The position numbers were made by a program, and so were the translations under genes. This document shows, piece by piece, positions 8,331-17,248 of a stretch of 64,000 nucleotides of DNA. The stretch spans positions 62,001-126,000 of the forward strand of contig CAUBOH010000002.1 in assembly GCA_958437495.1 (NCBI GenBank), read 5' to 3'. The first letter of the stretch is position 1. Each line of letters begins with the position of its first letter. The notes beneath the pieces are model-generated. The model worked only from the letters and a program-made list of their open reading frames with translations, searched no databases and had not been told where the DNA came from. This DNA is from an uncultured Collinsella sp. Lineage in GTDB: Bacteria > Actinomycetota > Coriobacteriia > Coriobacteriales > Coriobacteriaceae.

Positions 8331-9434
8331 ATGTCCAAGCCGCGTCGTCGTAAGCAGAAAAAGCAGGTTAAGCCCGAGCTCAGGCTTAGGCAGTTTGCCG
8401 CCACCGAGCTTTCCAACCAGCTTGCCGCCCAACACTCCGCCGCCGACCTGCCGCGCTTTATGGTCGACACGGTCGCCGGCGCCTATGCACCCGCCGATGC
8501 TCAGCTCATGATCGAGGGCTTCGGCGCCGCTGCCACGCGCCCGGTCACGCTGCGCGCCAACACCCTCAAGGCAACCGCCGAGGACATCGCTGCCGCGCTC
8601 GACGCAGCCGACATCGCCCACCAAACCGTTGCCTGGTACCCGGACGCTTTCATCCTGCCCGAGGCCCAGGTTTCCGACCTGTGGGACCTCGACATCTACC
8701 GCGACGGCAAAATCTATCTGCAGAGCCTGTCGTCCATGATGCCACCTTTGGTGTTGGGCGCTCAAGCCGGCGAGGACATCCTGGACATGTGCGCGGCCCC
8801 CGGTGGCAAGACGACGCAGATCGCCGCCCTCACCCAGGGCCAGGCGCACCTCACCGCCTGCGAGATGAGCATTCCCCGCGCCGAAAAGCTTGAGGCCAAC
8901 TTGGGCCGCCAAGGCGCCAAAAACGTGCCCGTCATGCGCATCGACGCACGCGAGCTCGACGAGTTCTTCCGCTTCGACCGTATACTGCTCGACGCCCCCT
9001 GCACCGGCACGGGCACCGTCATCAGCGGCAACGAGAAAAGCCTGCGCGGCCTGACCGAGCAGCTGCTTGGCAAGTGCGCCCGCTCGCAGCGCGCGCTTCT
9101 GGACCGCGCCATGGGTGCCCTCAAACCGGGCGGCACACTCGTCTATTCCACCTGTTCGATTATGCCGCAGGAAAACGAGGACGCCCTGCAAGAGGCCCTC
9201 GACAAGCATATGGACTGCGAGCTCATCCCCCTCGACGGCACGCCGAGTGAAAGCGAAGCACGCCGCGCCCAGGAAGCTGGTAAGGAGCCGCGCATCGAGT
9301 CCAACGCTCTCACCGAGGCAATCGCCGCGGGACAGGTTTCGGCCATCACCAACGGCATGCCCGGCACGCTCACCATCCCGCCCAGCCGCGACTTTGAGGG
9401 CTTCTACATCGCCCTGGTCCGAAAACGCGGCTAG
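8331..9434 (+). CDS. RsmB/NOP2-family rRNA cytosine-C5 methyltransferase
   Basis: A 367-residue SAM-dependent RNA m5C methyltransferase of the NOL1/NOP2/Sun family. The N-terminus is basic (SKPRRRKQKKQ). LDMCAAPGGKTTQIA is the SAM-binding motif, LLDAPCTGTG and STCSIMPQEN carry the two catalytic cysteines. It most resembles RsmF-type enzymes acting on 16S rRNA, but the target base cannot be read from sequence. GGGAAGGAAAG lies just upstream of ATG 8331. It follows metG in the same direction and may be cotranscribed with it. Confidence 0.88.
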   Translation: MSKPRRRKQKKQVKPELRLRQFAATELSNQLAAQHSAADLPRFMVDTVAGAYAPADAQLMIEGFGAAATRPVTLRANTLKATAEDIAAALDAADIAHQTVAWYPDAFILPEAQVSDLWDLDIYRDGKIYLQSLSSMMPPLVLGAQAGEDILDMCAAPGGKTTQIAALTQGQAHLTACEMSIPRAEKLEANLGRQGAKNVPVMRIDARELDEFFRFDRILLDAPCTGTGTVISGNEKSLRGLTEQLLGKCARSQRALLDRAMGALKPGGTLVYSTCSIMPQENEDALQEALDKHMDCELIPLDGTPSESEARRAQEAGKEPRIESNALTEAIAAGQVSAITNGMPGTLTIPPSRDFEGFYIALVRKRG

Positions 9435-9458
9435 CGCACGGATTCAAAACTCAACAAG

Positions 9459-9629
9459 CTATTCCCGTGCTCGCTTGTCCTGCTGGTCACGGTGCTGCTT
9501 AAGCGCCTCGCGTTCCTTGCGCTCGGCTCTTTTACCCTTAATGGCCGTGACCACCAAGTAGATGACCGCGGCGGCAACGATTGCGCCCACGCACAGGCCA
9601 ATCGAGCCCAATAATGTCGAGATTTCCAT
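9459..9629 (-). CDS. small single-pass membrane protein
   Basis: A 56-residue protein with one transmembrane segment (LLGSIGLCVGAIVAAAVIYLVV) followed by a highly charged tail (KGKRAERKEREALKQHRDQQDKRARE). The start at 9629 is chosen because GAGAGG lies about 10 nt upstream; a longer frame begins at 9659. The function is unknown. It is convergent with the methyltransferase gene. Confidence 0.55.
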   Translation of the reverse strand: MEISTLLGSIGLCVGAIVAAAVIYLVVTAIKGKRAERKEREALKQHRDQQDKRARE

Positions 9630-9818
9630 ACCGCGCCACCTCTCTTTTAAACGGGACATTTAAGATAGCACCTCAAAACCCGCCACCACAGCTCCTTCAC
9701 GTTCGACGGGCGTTCGGTCTAACGGATGGCGCAGCGGGGAAAAATCAACTCATCAAACGATTTAGCAACGTAGCGCCGGTCGTGCACCGCCGGCCGCACA
9801 ACATAGAAACGGACCACC

Positions 9819-10910
9819 ATGGATACTCTTAACGATTTGAATGAGCGCGTCGACGCCTTTGTCGGCACGAGCTCCTTCGATACGCCTGCCGAGACTAACG
9901 ACCAAGCTCCCATCGATGTTCCCGCCGAGGTTCACGAGGACATCGTCGCCTCGGTCGACTTCTCCGAGGTCGAGCTTGCAGACGAATTTACCGAGCCCCA
10001 GGTGGCCGTAACTCCTAACGGCCTTTTGCCCATGGAGCCGCTGCCCATCGACGGGCGTCTGCGTAAGGCGGCTCTCCGCATGCCCGATGAGATCGAGGAG
10101 GCCAGCGGCTTTACGCTCTTCGGTCGTCGCATCAAGTCGCTCATCTACACCACCGATGTGGCGGTCATCCGCAACTCCAACGCCGATGCCGTGTTTGCCG
10201 TCTACCCCTTCACGCCGCAGCCCGCCATTACGCAGGCGCTGCTGACCGTCGCCGAGTGCCCGGTCTTCGTAGGCGTGGGCGGTGGCACCACCACCGGTAA
10301 GCGCTCCGTACAGATGGCGGCCGTCTCCGAAATGCAGGGCGCGGCGGGCTGCGTGGTCAACTCCCCCGCCACTGCCGAAATGGTCGAGCACATCACCAAC
10401 ATCGCCGACATCCCCGTCATCGCCACGGTCGTTCGCTGCGACGACGATGCTCACGCCAAGGTGCGCGCCGGAGCCAAGATTCTCAACATTGCGGCCGGCA
10501 AAAACACGCCCCAGGTCCTGCGCGAGCTGCGCGAGCACTATCCCAACCTGCCGCTCATCGCTCCGGGCGGCAAAACACCCGAGAGCATCCGTGAAACCAT
10601 CGCCGCCGGCGCCAACGCCATCATCTGGACGCCGCCTTCGGCCCAGCAGCTGCAGACCGACATGATGCAGCGCTACCGCAAGATGAAGGAAGACGCCACG
10701 CCTGTCATCTCGCGCGACGATGTGCCCATTATCGACCAGGTCGCCGCCGCCGAGGTCAGCCAGGTCGAGAACATGAATCCCGACGTGCCGATTCCCGACG
10801 AGGTCATCGAGCGCGTCGCTTCGATCCACGATCATATCGAGGAGCGTCGCGCCAACCGCGGACTCAAGCCCTCGCTGCACGGCTTCTTCTTCCGCGGAAA
10901 GAAACGCTAG
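9819..10910 (+). CDS. TIM-barrel protein, KDPG-aldolase-like
   Basis: Protein of 363 residues. The first 75 residues are acidic and probably disordered. The rest alternates strands and helices like a small TIM barrel: DVAVIRNSNADAVFAVYPF, VFVGVGGGTTTGKRSV, DIPVIATVV, AGAKILNIAAG, LPLIAPGGKTPESIRETIAAGANAIIWTPPS. The last part resembles the phosphate-binding end of KDPG/KHG aldolases and related barrels. The C-terminal 60 residues are charged and helical and end GFFFRGKKR. No catalytic lysine can be assigned with confidence, so the activity is unknown. The ribosome binding site is weak. Confidence 0.65.
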   Translation: MDTLNDLNERVDAFVGTSSFDTPAETNDQAPIDVPAEVHEDIVASVDFSEVELADEFTEPQVAVTPNGLLPMEPLPIDGRLRKAALRMPDEIEEASGFTLFGRRIKSLIYTTDVAVIRNSNADAVFAVYPFTPQPAITQALLTVAECPVFVGVGGGTTTGKRSVQMAAVSEMQGAAGCVVNSPATAEMVEHITNIADIPVIATVVRCDDDAHAKVRAGAKILNIAAGKNTPQVLRELREHYPNLPLIAPGGKTPESIRETIAAGANAIIWTPPSAQQLQTDMMQRYRKMKEDATPVISRDDVPIIDQVAAAEVSQVENMNPDVPIPDEVIERVASIHDHIEERRANRGLKPSLHGFFFRGKKR

Positions 10911-10920
10911 CAAAACATCT

Positions 10921-10959
10921 CGGCCCGCCCCACAAACGTGAGGCGGGCCGTTTTCGTTT
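10921..10959 (+). terminator. rho-independent terminator
   Basis: CGGCCCGCC pairs with GGCGGGCCG (12-nt loop) and is followed by TTTTCGTTT. It terminates the TIM-barrel gene. Confidence 0.85.
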
Positions 10960-10990
10960 GAGCAATCATGCAGCGACGTGATGGGGCAAA

Positions 10991-11881
10991 TTAATCCACG
11001 CGCTTGTCGCCCATAAAGAAGAGCGCCACCGTACCAGGTCCGGTATGCGAACCGATCAGAGCACCGATATTGTTGATCTCAACCTTGCCTTTAAGCTGCG
11101 GAACCTGTTCCTCAATCAGTGCCGCAACGGCCTCGGCATCCTCGCGGCACGCCGAATGGGACAAGATGCACTTACCCGAATAATCCGCACCGTCCTGCAC
11201 GTGCGCCATCATGGTCTTCGCCATCTCGGAAATCGCGCGCTTCTTGGTGCGGATCTTCTCACGTGGCGACAGCTTGCCCTCGCAATCGACGGTCATGAGC
11301 GGGCAGATCTTGAGCGCCGAGCCGATAATCGCGCTGGCCGCCGAGATACGACCGCCGCGCAAATAGCTCGACAAGTCAGTCGAGAAGAACCAGTGGTGCA
11401 GGTTGAGCTTATGCTCCTCGATCCAGGCAGCCACCTCGTCGAGTGAAGCCCCGCTATCGCGCACGTCGGCGGCATATTCCAGCAACAGGCCAAAGCCCGA
11501 AGACGCCGCCAGCGAATCGATGACGCGCACCTTGCCGCCCTGGGGATAGCGATCCGCGAGCATCTGCGCCGCAACGCAGGCCGATCCATACGTGCCCGAA
11601 ATACCCGACGACAACGTCAGGTGCAGCACGTCTTTACCCTCGGCAACAAACGGCTCCCAAAACTCCTCGTACTCGCCCACGCCCAGCTGCGACGTTTTTG
11701 GCATGGCACCCGCGGCGATCTTGGCAAAAAACTCGTCCGGCGAAATCGCCTGATACAGATCGTCGTCGTAAACAATGCCATCGATCCCGTAATGAAAATA
11801 CGCGACGGGAATATTGCGCGATTCAAAGAACTCCCGGGTTCGGTCGGCGGCGGATTCACAGGTCAGGACAAAATCACTCAT
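10991..11881 (-). CDS. DegV-family fatty-acid-binding protein
   Basis: A 296-residue DegV (FakB-like) protein. Members bind a fatty acid and, in Firmicutes, present it to the kinase FakA for phosphorylation. FVLTCESAADRT at the start, MPKTSQLGVGEYEEFW, LTLSSGISGTYGSA, RVIDSLAASSGFGLLL and YLRGGRISAASAIIGSALKICPL are the family's core motifs around the lipid head-group pocket. Position 11881 is chosen because AAGGAG lies 6 nt upstream; an upstream extension of the frame lacks such a site. The gene is divergent from fbp. Confidence 0.9.
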   Translation of the reverse strand: MSDFVLTCESAADRTREFFESRNIPVAYFHYGIDGIVYDDDLYQAISPDEFFAKIAAGAMPKTSQLGVGEYEEFWEPFVAEGKDVLHLTLSSGISGTYGSACVAAQMLADRYPQGGKVRVIDSLAASSGFGLLLEYAADVRDSGASLDEVAAWIEEHKLNLHHWFFSTDLSSYLRGGRISAASAIIGSALKICPLMTVDCEGKLSPREKIRTKKRAISEMAKTMMAHVQDGADYSGKCILSHSACREDAEAVAALIEEQVPQLKGKVEINNIGALIGSHTGPGTVALFFMGDKRVD

Positions 11882-12200
11882 ATGAGGCTCCTTACGTATT
11901 ACTACGAAAATTATCGCACAGCGAGCCTGCATACGGTACAAATGTCCACTATTTACCAAATTGAACCAAAGGTAGTGAACATCTTTACCATCATCATCTC
12001 TATCGATCCTGGAGGTATGCGCCTGCAAAAACGACCACATGTCTCCATTCAACCGCCATATCTACCTCGACTAAATCGATTTACCAAACCGTTCGGCCAA
12101 CAATTCGACCTCCCATCCCCAATCGAAACAAAAGCAGCGCATACTGATAAACGTTTGACGCTGTTTTATCAGTTTTACCAACCACATCGAAAGGTGCCTC
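11882..12200. promoter_or_regulatory. divergent intergenic region, degV and fbp
   Basis: 319 bp without a gene, more AT-rich than its neighbours. Reading toward degV there is an extended -10-like TGCGATAAT at about 11914-11922 without a good -35. Toward fbp, TTGACG occurs at about 12156-12161 but no convincing -10 follows. AAAGGTG lies just ahead of the fbp start. Nothing else is recognised. Confidence 0.4.
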
Positions 12201-14117
12201 ATGGTCGCATTCGATCGCAATCCGCAAGACTTCAAGTATCTGCACCTGCTGTCGAGACAGTTTCCCACCGAGCAATCCGCATTCACCGAGATCATCAATC
12301 TCTCGGCCATCCTCAACCTGCCCAAGGGCACCGAGCATTTTATGAGCGATGTGCATGGCGAGTACGAAGCCTTTATGCACATCCTCAACAACTGCTCGGG
12401 CGTCGTGCGCGAGCATGTCGACGAGATCTTTGGCGACACGCTCTCCTTTGACGAAAAAGGCGAGCTGTGCACGCTCATCTACTATCCGCGCGAGAAGATC
12501 GATCTTGTCCGCACCCGGCGCGAGGACTCGCCCACCTGGTATAAGACCATGCTCGACCAGCTCATTGTGGTTGCCCGCTCGCTTTCGAGCCGCTATACCC
12601 GCTCCAAGGTGCGCAAGGCCATCCCGCGCGATTACGCCTACATCATCGACGAGTTACTGCACACGCATCCGGATGAGAACAACTACCGTGTGCGTTATCA
12701 CGAGCGCATTATCGAATCCATCTTGGAGACCGCCAGCGCCGACGACTTTATCGAGTCGCTCGCCTCGCTCATCAAGCGCCTCGCCGTCGACCACCTGCAC
12801 TTGGTGGGCGACATCTTCGACCGCGGCGGCGGCGCGGCCAAGATTATGGACCGCCTGCTCACCTATCATTCGCTCGACATTCAGTGGGGCAACCACGACC
12901 TGCTGTGGATGGGTGCCGCTGCCGGCGAGCCCGCCTGCATCGCCACGGTGCTGCGCAACAACCTGCGCTACGACAACTATGAGATTCTCGAGAACGACTA
13001 CGGTATCTCGCTGCGCGAGCTTGTCGCCTTCGCCGATGCCACCTATACCGTCGGCGAGTCCATCAGCCCGTTGATCAAAGCCATTAACGTCCTGCTCTTT
13101 AAGCTCGAGGGCCAGATTATCCAGCGCCACCCCGAGTTCGACATGGCCGACCGTCTGCTGCTCGACAAGATCGATCACGACGCCGGCACGGTCACGCTTG
13201 CCGACGGCAGCGTATGGCCGCTCACGACCAACGACTTCCCCACCGTCGATCCGGCGGACCCCTACACGCTCACGCCCGAGGAACAGCACATCATCGACAA
13301 GCTCGTGTCCGAGTTTGTCACCGCCGATCACCTGCATCGCCACATCGATTTCCTCTATACCCACGGCTCCATGTATAAGGTCGCCAACGGCAACCTGCTG
13401 TTCCACGGCTGCGTGCCGCTCAACGAAGACGGCACCTTTAGCAGCATGAACTGCCTGGGCACCTGGCACGCCGGGCGCGATTATTTTGATTTTTGCGACC
13501 ATATCGCCCGCCGCGCCTGGCGCGTCGGCGACCGCGATGCCCTCGACTGGATGTGGTACCTGTGGATCGGCTTTAACTCACCCGCCAGCGGACGCGTGGT
13601 GCGCACCTTCGAGCGCGCCTACATCGCCGACAAGAGCACGTGGGTCGAGCCGATGGACCCGTACTATACGCTCACCACGTCCTCGTCCGTTTGCGACGAC
13701 ATCATGCGCGAGTTTGGCGTCGCCCCTATGGCCTGTTCGCCGACAGGACACATCATCAACGGCCACACCCCGGTCAAGACCACCAAGGGCGAGCAGCCCA
13801 TCCGCGCCAACGGTAAGCTGCTGGTCATCGACGGCGGTTTCTGCCGCGCCTACCACCCCAAAACGGGCATCGCCGGCTACACGCTCATCTCGAGCTCGCG
13901 CGGATGCCGCCTCAAGTCGCACCAGGCCTTTACCACCGTTGCCGAGGCGCTCACCCGCAACATCGACATCGAAAGCGAGACCAACCGCTTTGACGAGGCC
14001 GACCGTCGCCGCATGGTGAGCGACACCGATACCGGCGTCAAGATTCGCAGCCAGATCCAGGACCTGCGCCAACTGCTCGATGCATATAGATACGGTGCTA
14101 TCGAGGAGCGCGCCTAG
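12201..14117 (+). CDS. fbp: fructose-1,6-bisphosphatase class III
   Basis: Hydrolyses fructose-1,6-bisphosphate to fructose-6-phosphate in gluconeogenesis. This is the calcineurin-like class III enzyme (638 residues, the usual size) and not the sugar-phosphatase fold of class I. Metal-binding motifs are in order: MSDVHGEYEAF, HLVGDIFDRGGGA, WGNHDLLWMG, and the later histidine motifs GCVPLNEDG and TGHIINGHTPVK. AAAGGTG precedes ATG 12201. A small CCCCGC/GCGGGG hairpin follows the stop without a T-run. Confidence 0.95.
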   Translation: MVAFDRNPQDFKYLHLLSRQFPTEQSAFTEIINLSAILNLPKGTEHFMSDVHGEYEAFMHILNNCSGVVREHVDEIFGDTLSFDEKGELCTLIYYPREKIDLVRTRREDSPTWYKTMLDQLIVVARSLSSRYTRSKVRKAIPRDYAYIIDELLHTHPDENNYRVRYHERIIESILETASADDFIESLASLIKRLAVDHLHLVGDIFDRGGGAAKIMDRLLTYHSLDIQWGNHDLLWMGAAAGEPACIATVLRNNLRYDNYEILENDYGISLRELVAFADATYTVGESISPLIKAINVLLFKLEGQIIQRHPEFDMADRLLLDKIDHDAGTVTLADGSVWPLTTNDFPTVDPADPYTLTPEEQHIIDKLVSEFVTADHLHRHIDFLYTHGSMYKVANGNLLFHGCVPLNEDGTFSSMNCLGTWHAGRDYFDFCDHIARRAWRVGDRDALDWMWYLWIGFNSPASGRVVRTFERAYIADKSTWVEPMDPYYTLTTSSSVCDDIMREFGVAPMACSPTGHIINGHTPVKTTKGEQPIRANGKLLVIDGGFCRAYHPKTGIAGYTLISSSRGCRLKSHQAFTTVAEALTRNIDIESETNRFDEADRRRMVSDTDTGVKIRSQIQDLRQLLDAYRYGAIEERA

Positions 14118-14195
14118 CCCCGCCTGCGGGGATTGGCTAAACTTGCTGAGTTTGTCATCTCCACGGCGCCCCTGCGCCACCCTAAGGCAGGTACC

Positions 14196-14591
14196 ATGCA
14201 AAAGCTCCTTGCGCAGATCATGAAGTTCGGCGTCGTCGGCGTCGTTGCCACCGTCATCGACTTTGGCATCATGAATCTGCTCCACTACGGTCTGGGCCTC
14301 AATATCCTGATCGCCAACACCAGCGGCTTTATCGTCTCGCTCATCTTTAACTACGTCACGAGCATGAAGTACGTGTTTGCGCACAAGGAGGGCATGAGCC
14401 GCCGCCGCGAGTTCATCATCTTTGTCGTGCTGTCCGTTATTGGCCTGGCGCTCAACGATGGCATCGTGCTGACCCTCAACGCCGGCCTGGGCCTCGAGGC
14501 CAATATCGCCAAGATTTGCGCTACCGCGCTGGTCATGGTCTACAACTTTGCAACGCGCAAGATTTTCCTGGAGGGCGATCAGACCAAGTAG
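14196..14591 (+). CDS. GtrA-family membrane protein 1
   Basis: A 131-residue GtrA-like protein with four predicted transmembrane segments. Members are thought to move undecaprenyl-linked sugars across the membrane for wall or polysaccharide glycosylation. The family signature is clear: KFGVVGVVATVIDFGIM at the start, FNYVTSMKYVF in the centre and VMVYNFATRKIFLE at the end. AAGGCAGG lies just before ATG 14196. A paralogue follows 220 nt downstream; no glycosyltransferase partner is in the window. Confidence 0.85.
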   Translation: MQKLLAQIMKFGVVGVVATVIDFGIMNLLHYGLGLNILIANTSGFIVSLIFNYVTSMKYVFAHKEGMSRRREFIIFVVLSVIGLALNDGIVLTLNAGLGLEANIAKICATALVMVYNFATRKIFLEGDQTK

Positions 14592-14811
14592 TCCGGCCTC
14601 CTCGTTGCACTACGGGGGCCACGGACGACGTGCGTCGAGCGCTGTGTTGTTCGTGGGCCTTGCTCGTTTACGGAATGATTTGCAACGTTTGCGGATTGCC
14701 TCTTGAATATTTGGCGAGTTCGTATAGTTCTTGCCAAAGACCTTACGTTTCCCATGCAGAAGCTCTAAAGTATCTCGTTGCTCGATTCATCAACGCATTG
14801 GATGTGATTAC
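14592..14811. other. spacer between the gtrA paralogues
   Basis: No gene. At 14754 the sequence ATGCAGAAGCTC followed by TAA resembles the start of the first GtrA gene (ATGCAAAAGCTC), which suggests that the pair arose by tandem duplication and that this is the decayed start of the copied gene. It could equally be chance. Confidence 0.35.
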
Positions 14812-15219
14812 GTGCGCAAGGCACTGGCACAACCTCATACCAAGCAGTTCCTCAAGTTCGCTGTCGTGGGTCTTATCTCCTTTGGCATCGACTGGGGCCT
14901 GCTCATTGCGCTCGTCGAGCTGTTCCACCTCGACTTTTTGATGAGCACCACGGTCTCGTTTACCACGTCCGTCGTGGTCAACTACTGGCTCAGCATGAAG
15001 TACGTGTTCGACCACCGCGAGGGCATGAGCCGCAAGCGCGAGTTCACGATCTTCACCATCCTGTCGGTGATTGGTTTGGGCCTCAACGACCTGTACATGT
15101 TTGTGGGCGTCACGTTTTTGAGCATCGGCTACCAGGCCATGAAGGCCATCGCAACGTTCTTGGTCACCTGGTACAACTACTTTAGCCGTCGCTTTTTCCT
15201 CGAGGGCGCGCAGTCATAG
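14812..15219 (+). CDS. GtrA-family membrane protein 2
   Basis: A 135-residue paralogue of the preceding protein with the same four-helix plan: FLKFAVVGLISFGIDWGLL, VNYWLSMKYVFDHREGMSRKREF, and VTWYNYFSRRFFLEG. The stretch YVF-HKEGMSR/YVF-HREGMSR is shared with the first copy. GTG 14812 is chosen as the start because homology begins there, although no clear ribosome binding site is visible; an ATG at 14731 would add 27 unsupported residues. Confidence 0.78.
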   Translation: MRKALAQPHTKQFLKFAVVGLISFGIDWGLLIALVELFHLDFLMSTTVSFTTSVVVNYWLSMKYVFDHREGMSRKREFTIFTILSVIGLGLNDLYMFVGVTFLSIGYQAMKAIATFLVTWYNYFSRRFFLEGAQS

Positions 15220-15244
15220 ACGGCCCAACATAATCTCGCTTTGT

Positions 15245-15280
15245 AGCCGGTTGGAATTCGCGTTCCAACCGGCTTTTTGT
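15245..15280 (+). terminator. rho-independent terminator after gtrA pair
   Basis: AGCCGGTTGGAA pairs with TTCCAACCGGCT around a 6-nt loop and is followed by TTTTGTTT. Confidence 0.9.
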
Positions 15281-15324
15281 TTACAGAGTCTGTCGAGGAA
15301 GGCGTACGAAGCGGGCTACAGTGC

Positions 15325-15440
15325 ATGAATGGGACGCAGCTTCCAGATGAGCCCTCATGCGGAAAGTCCATCCCAGAATGAGCCCTCAGAGCGGGACACA
15401 CTTTCCGAAACCCGCCCCATCGGGAAACTGGGGACCTCGG
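15325..15440. repeat. palindromic intergenic repeat, left of B12 island
   Basis: A chain of imperfect palindromes: CGGAAAGT pairs with ACTTTCCG across about 35 bp, and TCCCAGAA...GCGGGA forms the inner part. A diverged relative stands at 40768-40858. The two copies sit just outside either end of the cobalamin block. Confidence 0.55.
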
Positions 15441-15480
15441 GCAAAATCTCGGACCCAATTTGGGTCCAGGAGGGAGTCCG

Positions 15481-15800
15481 ATGTATACGAAAGAGGAGCG
15501 CGAGGGGATTCTCTGGGAGTACACCGGAGCGGCCTATCCGCCCCCGCCGCCTGCAGGAGCCTGCCGCTTTTCCCGAACAAGGACAACCTTTATGCTTGGC
15601 TCAAGCTGGAGGAGGCGGGCGAGCTGACCGCCCGCGAGATGCCCGACCGGACGCGCACGGCGCCTCGAAGCTGTTCGCCGGAGACGCCAAGACCGACGAG
15701 CGCGGCGGCCCTCAAGCTCATGGCTGCCGTCGGCGGCCCGTGGTCGATATCCGGCATAGGACCGCGCATGGCATCCGAGCTGGTCATATCCATAGACATA
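15481..15800 (+). pseudogene. broken IS3-type transposase orfA
   Basis: A start with a good ribosome binding site (GGAGGG, 6 nt before ATG 15481) opens a frame MYTKEEREGILWEYTG, typical of IS3-type OrfA. The frame then shifts; FPNKDNLYAWLKLEEAGELTARE, the helix-turn-helix part, continues in another frame, after which the sequence decays. No intact transposase is possible. The fragment abuts the end of the cobalamin operon. The matching orfB-type fragment may be the one at 39995-40716. Confidence 0.6.
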
Positions 15801-15836
15801 GCCGACTTCGCGGGCCGCGACAGGCGCGACGAGCGC

Positions 15837-16610
15837 CTAGCGCGCGAACTCCCGTAAGAGCGCGTCTTCCACTTCCCGAAGCGAAAGGGCCCCGCCCCCC
15901 TCGGCGGGACGGGCGACCACGATGCAGCGCGCTCCCACGTCGCGCGCGGAGGCGAGCTTCTCGGCCGTGCCGCCTACGGTTCCCGAGTCCTTGGTCACAA
16001 GCCACTGGGCGCCCACCTGCCGAAGCATCGCCTCGTTGAGCTCGCGGGTGAAGGGCCCCTGCATACCGATGACGTGCGACGGCGAAAACCCCGCGTCGAT
16101 GCACTTCGTTATAGCACCGGGCAGCGGGAGCACACGCACGAAGAAGCGCTCCGCGAAATCGGCGACGCGCGTGTAGGGAGCAAGCTCCTTGCTCCCCGTC
16201 GTGAGAAGCGCGCGACCCGGGTTCTCGGAGAGAAAGCGCGCCGCGCAGGCGATCGACGCGACCGACACGACGCCTTTGGGCAGCGCCTCGACCGGGCGCG
16301 CAAGGCGCAGGCATCGTGCACCCACGGCGAGCGAAGCGGCCCGGACGTTGCCGCTTGCGAGCGTAGCGAAGGGGTGCGTGGCGTCGACGACAATGCGCGC
16401 GCCGAAAAGCTCGCGCTCCATGTCGGCCTCGTCGAGCCTGCCCGCATGCACCTCGATGCCCGGAAGCTCGCCCAAAAGCTCGCCTCCGTACTCGGTTGCC
16501 GCGTAGGCACGGGCGGGGATGCCCGCCCCGCTCGCCCATTCGCACAGAAGGCGGCCCTCGGTGGTGCCGGCGAAGATGCGCAGCGCCGGCGCGGATGCGG
16601 GGGCCGTCAC
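15837..16610 (-). CDS. cbiJ: cobalt-precorrin-6A reductase
   Basis: Reduces (cobalt-)precorrin-6A to 6B, 257 residues. LRIFAGTTEGRLLCEW at the N-terminus is the nucleotide-binding start of CbiJ/CobK, VVDATHPFA the second conserved motif and LVTKDSGTVGGTAEKLASA the third. The GTG start at 16610 overlaps the cbiC stop (GTGA), so translation is probably coupled; the long upstream frame extension lies inside cbiC and is not used. It is the last gene of the 17-gene operon. Confidence 0.92.
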   Translation of the reverse strand: MTAPASAPALRIFAGTTEGRLLCEWASGAGIPARAYAATEYGGELLGELPGIEVHAGRLDEADMERELFGARIVVDATHPFATLASGNVRAASLAVGARCLRLARPVEALPKGVVSVASIACAARFLSENPGRALLTTGSKELAPYTRVADFAERFFVRVLPLPGAITKCIDAGFSPSHVIGMQGPFTRELNEAMLRQVGAQWLVTKDSGTVGGTAEKLASARDVGARCIVVARPAEGGGALSLREVEDALLREFAR

Positions 16611-17248
16611 TTCGGGCCGCCTGCGCGCGTGATCTGGTAGAGCAGCGCGTTCATAATGGCGGCCGCCACGGTCGAGCCACCCTTGCGACCCCTCGCGACG
16701 ATGGCCGGCACGCGTCGCGCGAGTAGCTCCTCTTTCGCCTCGACCACGTTCACAAACCCGACCGGCACCCCAACGACGAGCGCGGGCGCGATCTTCCCCG
16801 CGTCCATGAGCTCGGCGAGGCGCAGAAGCGCTGTGGGAGCGTTGCCGACGGCCACGATGAGCGGACCCTCGATGTTGCAAGCTTTGTCCATGCTCGCAAC
16901 GGCGCGAGTCATGCCCGCGGCGCGCGCAGCCGCGGCGACATCAGGGTCGGCCATGTAGCACACGGCCTTGCAGCCGAGCTTCGCGAGCGCTGGCTTGCTT
17001 ATGCCTGCGAGCGCCATGTTCGTGTCGGTGAGCACCGTGGCCCCTGCGCGCAGTGCGTCGAGCGCACATTGCGCGGCGTCATGGGTGAACACGAGGGAAT
17101 CGGCGTACGAGAAGTCGGCAGTGGTGTGGATGACGCGCTTCACGACGGGCTCTTCGAGCGGCGGGAACGTGCGGCCGCCGAGCTCTTCGGTGATGATCTC
17201 GAAGCTGCGTCGCTCGATGTCGCCGGGCGCCATCTTCTTGGAATCCAT
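16607..17248 (-). CDS. cbiC: cobalt-precorrin-8 methylmutase
   Basis: Moves a methyl group from C11 to C12 to give cobyrinate, 213 residues, the normal size for CbiC/CobH. RVIHTTADFSYADSL carries the catalytic histidine, and DTNMALAGISK, VGNAPTALLRL and VGVPVGFVNVVEAKE are family signatures. The ATG at 17248 directly follows the stop of the adenosyltransferase gene. Confidence 0.95.
   Translation of the reverse strand: MDSKKMAPGDIERRSFEIITEELGGRTFPPLEEPVVKRVIHTTADFSYADSLVFTHDAAQCALDALRAGATVLTDTNMALAGISKPALAKLGCKAVCYMADPDVAAAARAAGMTRAVASMDKACNIEGPLIVAVGNAPTALLRLAELMDAGKIAPALVVGVPVGFVNVVEAKEELLARRVPAIVARGRKGGSTVAAAIMNALLYQITRAGGPK

Noticed and set aside
9762..10913. 383-residue frame antisense to the TIM-barrel gene
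   Set aside because: Shadow of a gene in high-GC DNA; composition is His/Val/Gly/Asp-rich as expected for an antisense frame.
14754..14769. Possible five-residue leader peptide
   Set aside because: No attenuator or ribosome binding site; better explained as remnant of a duplicated gene start.
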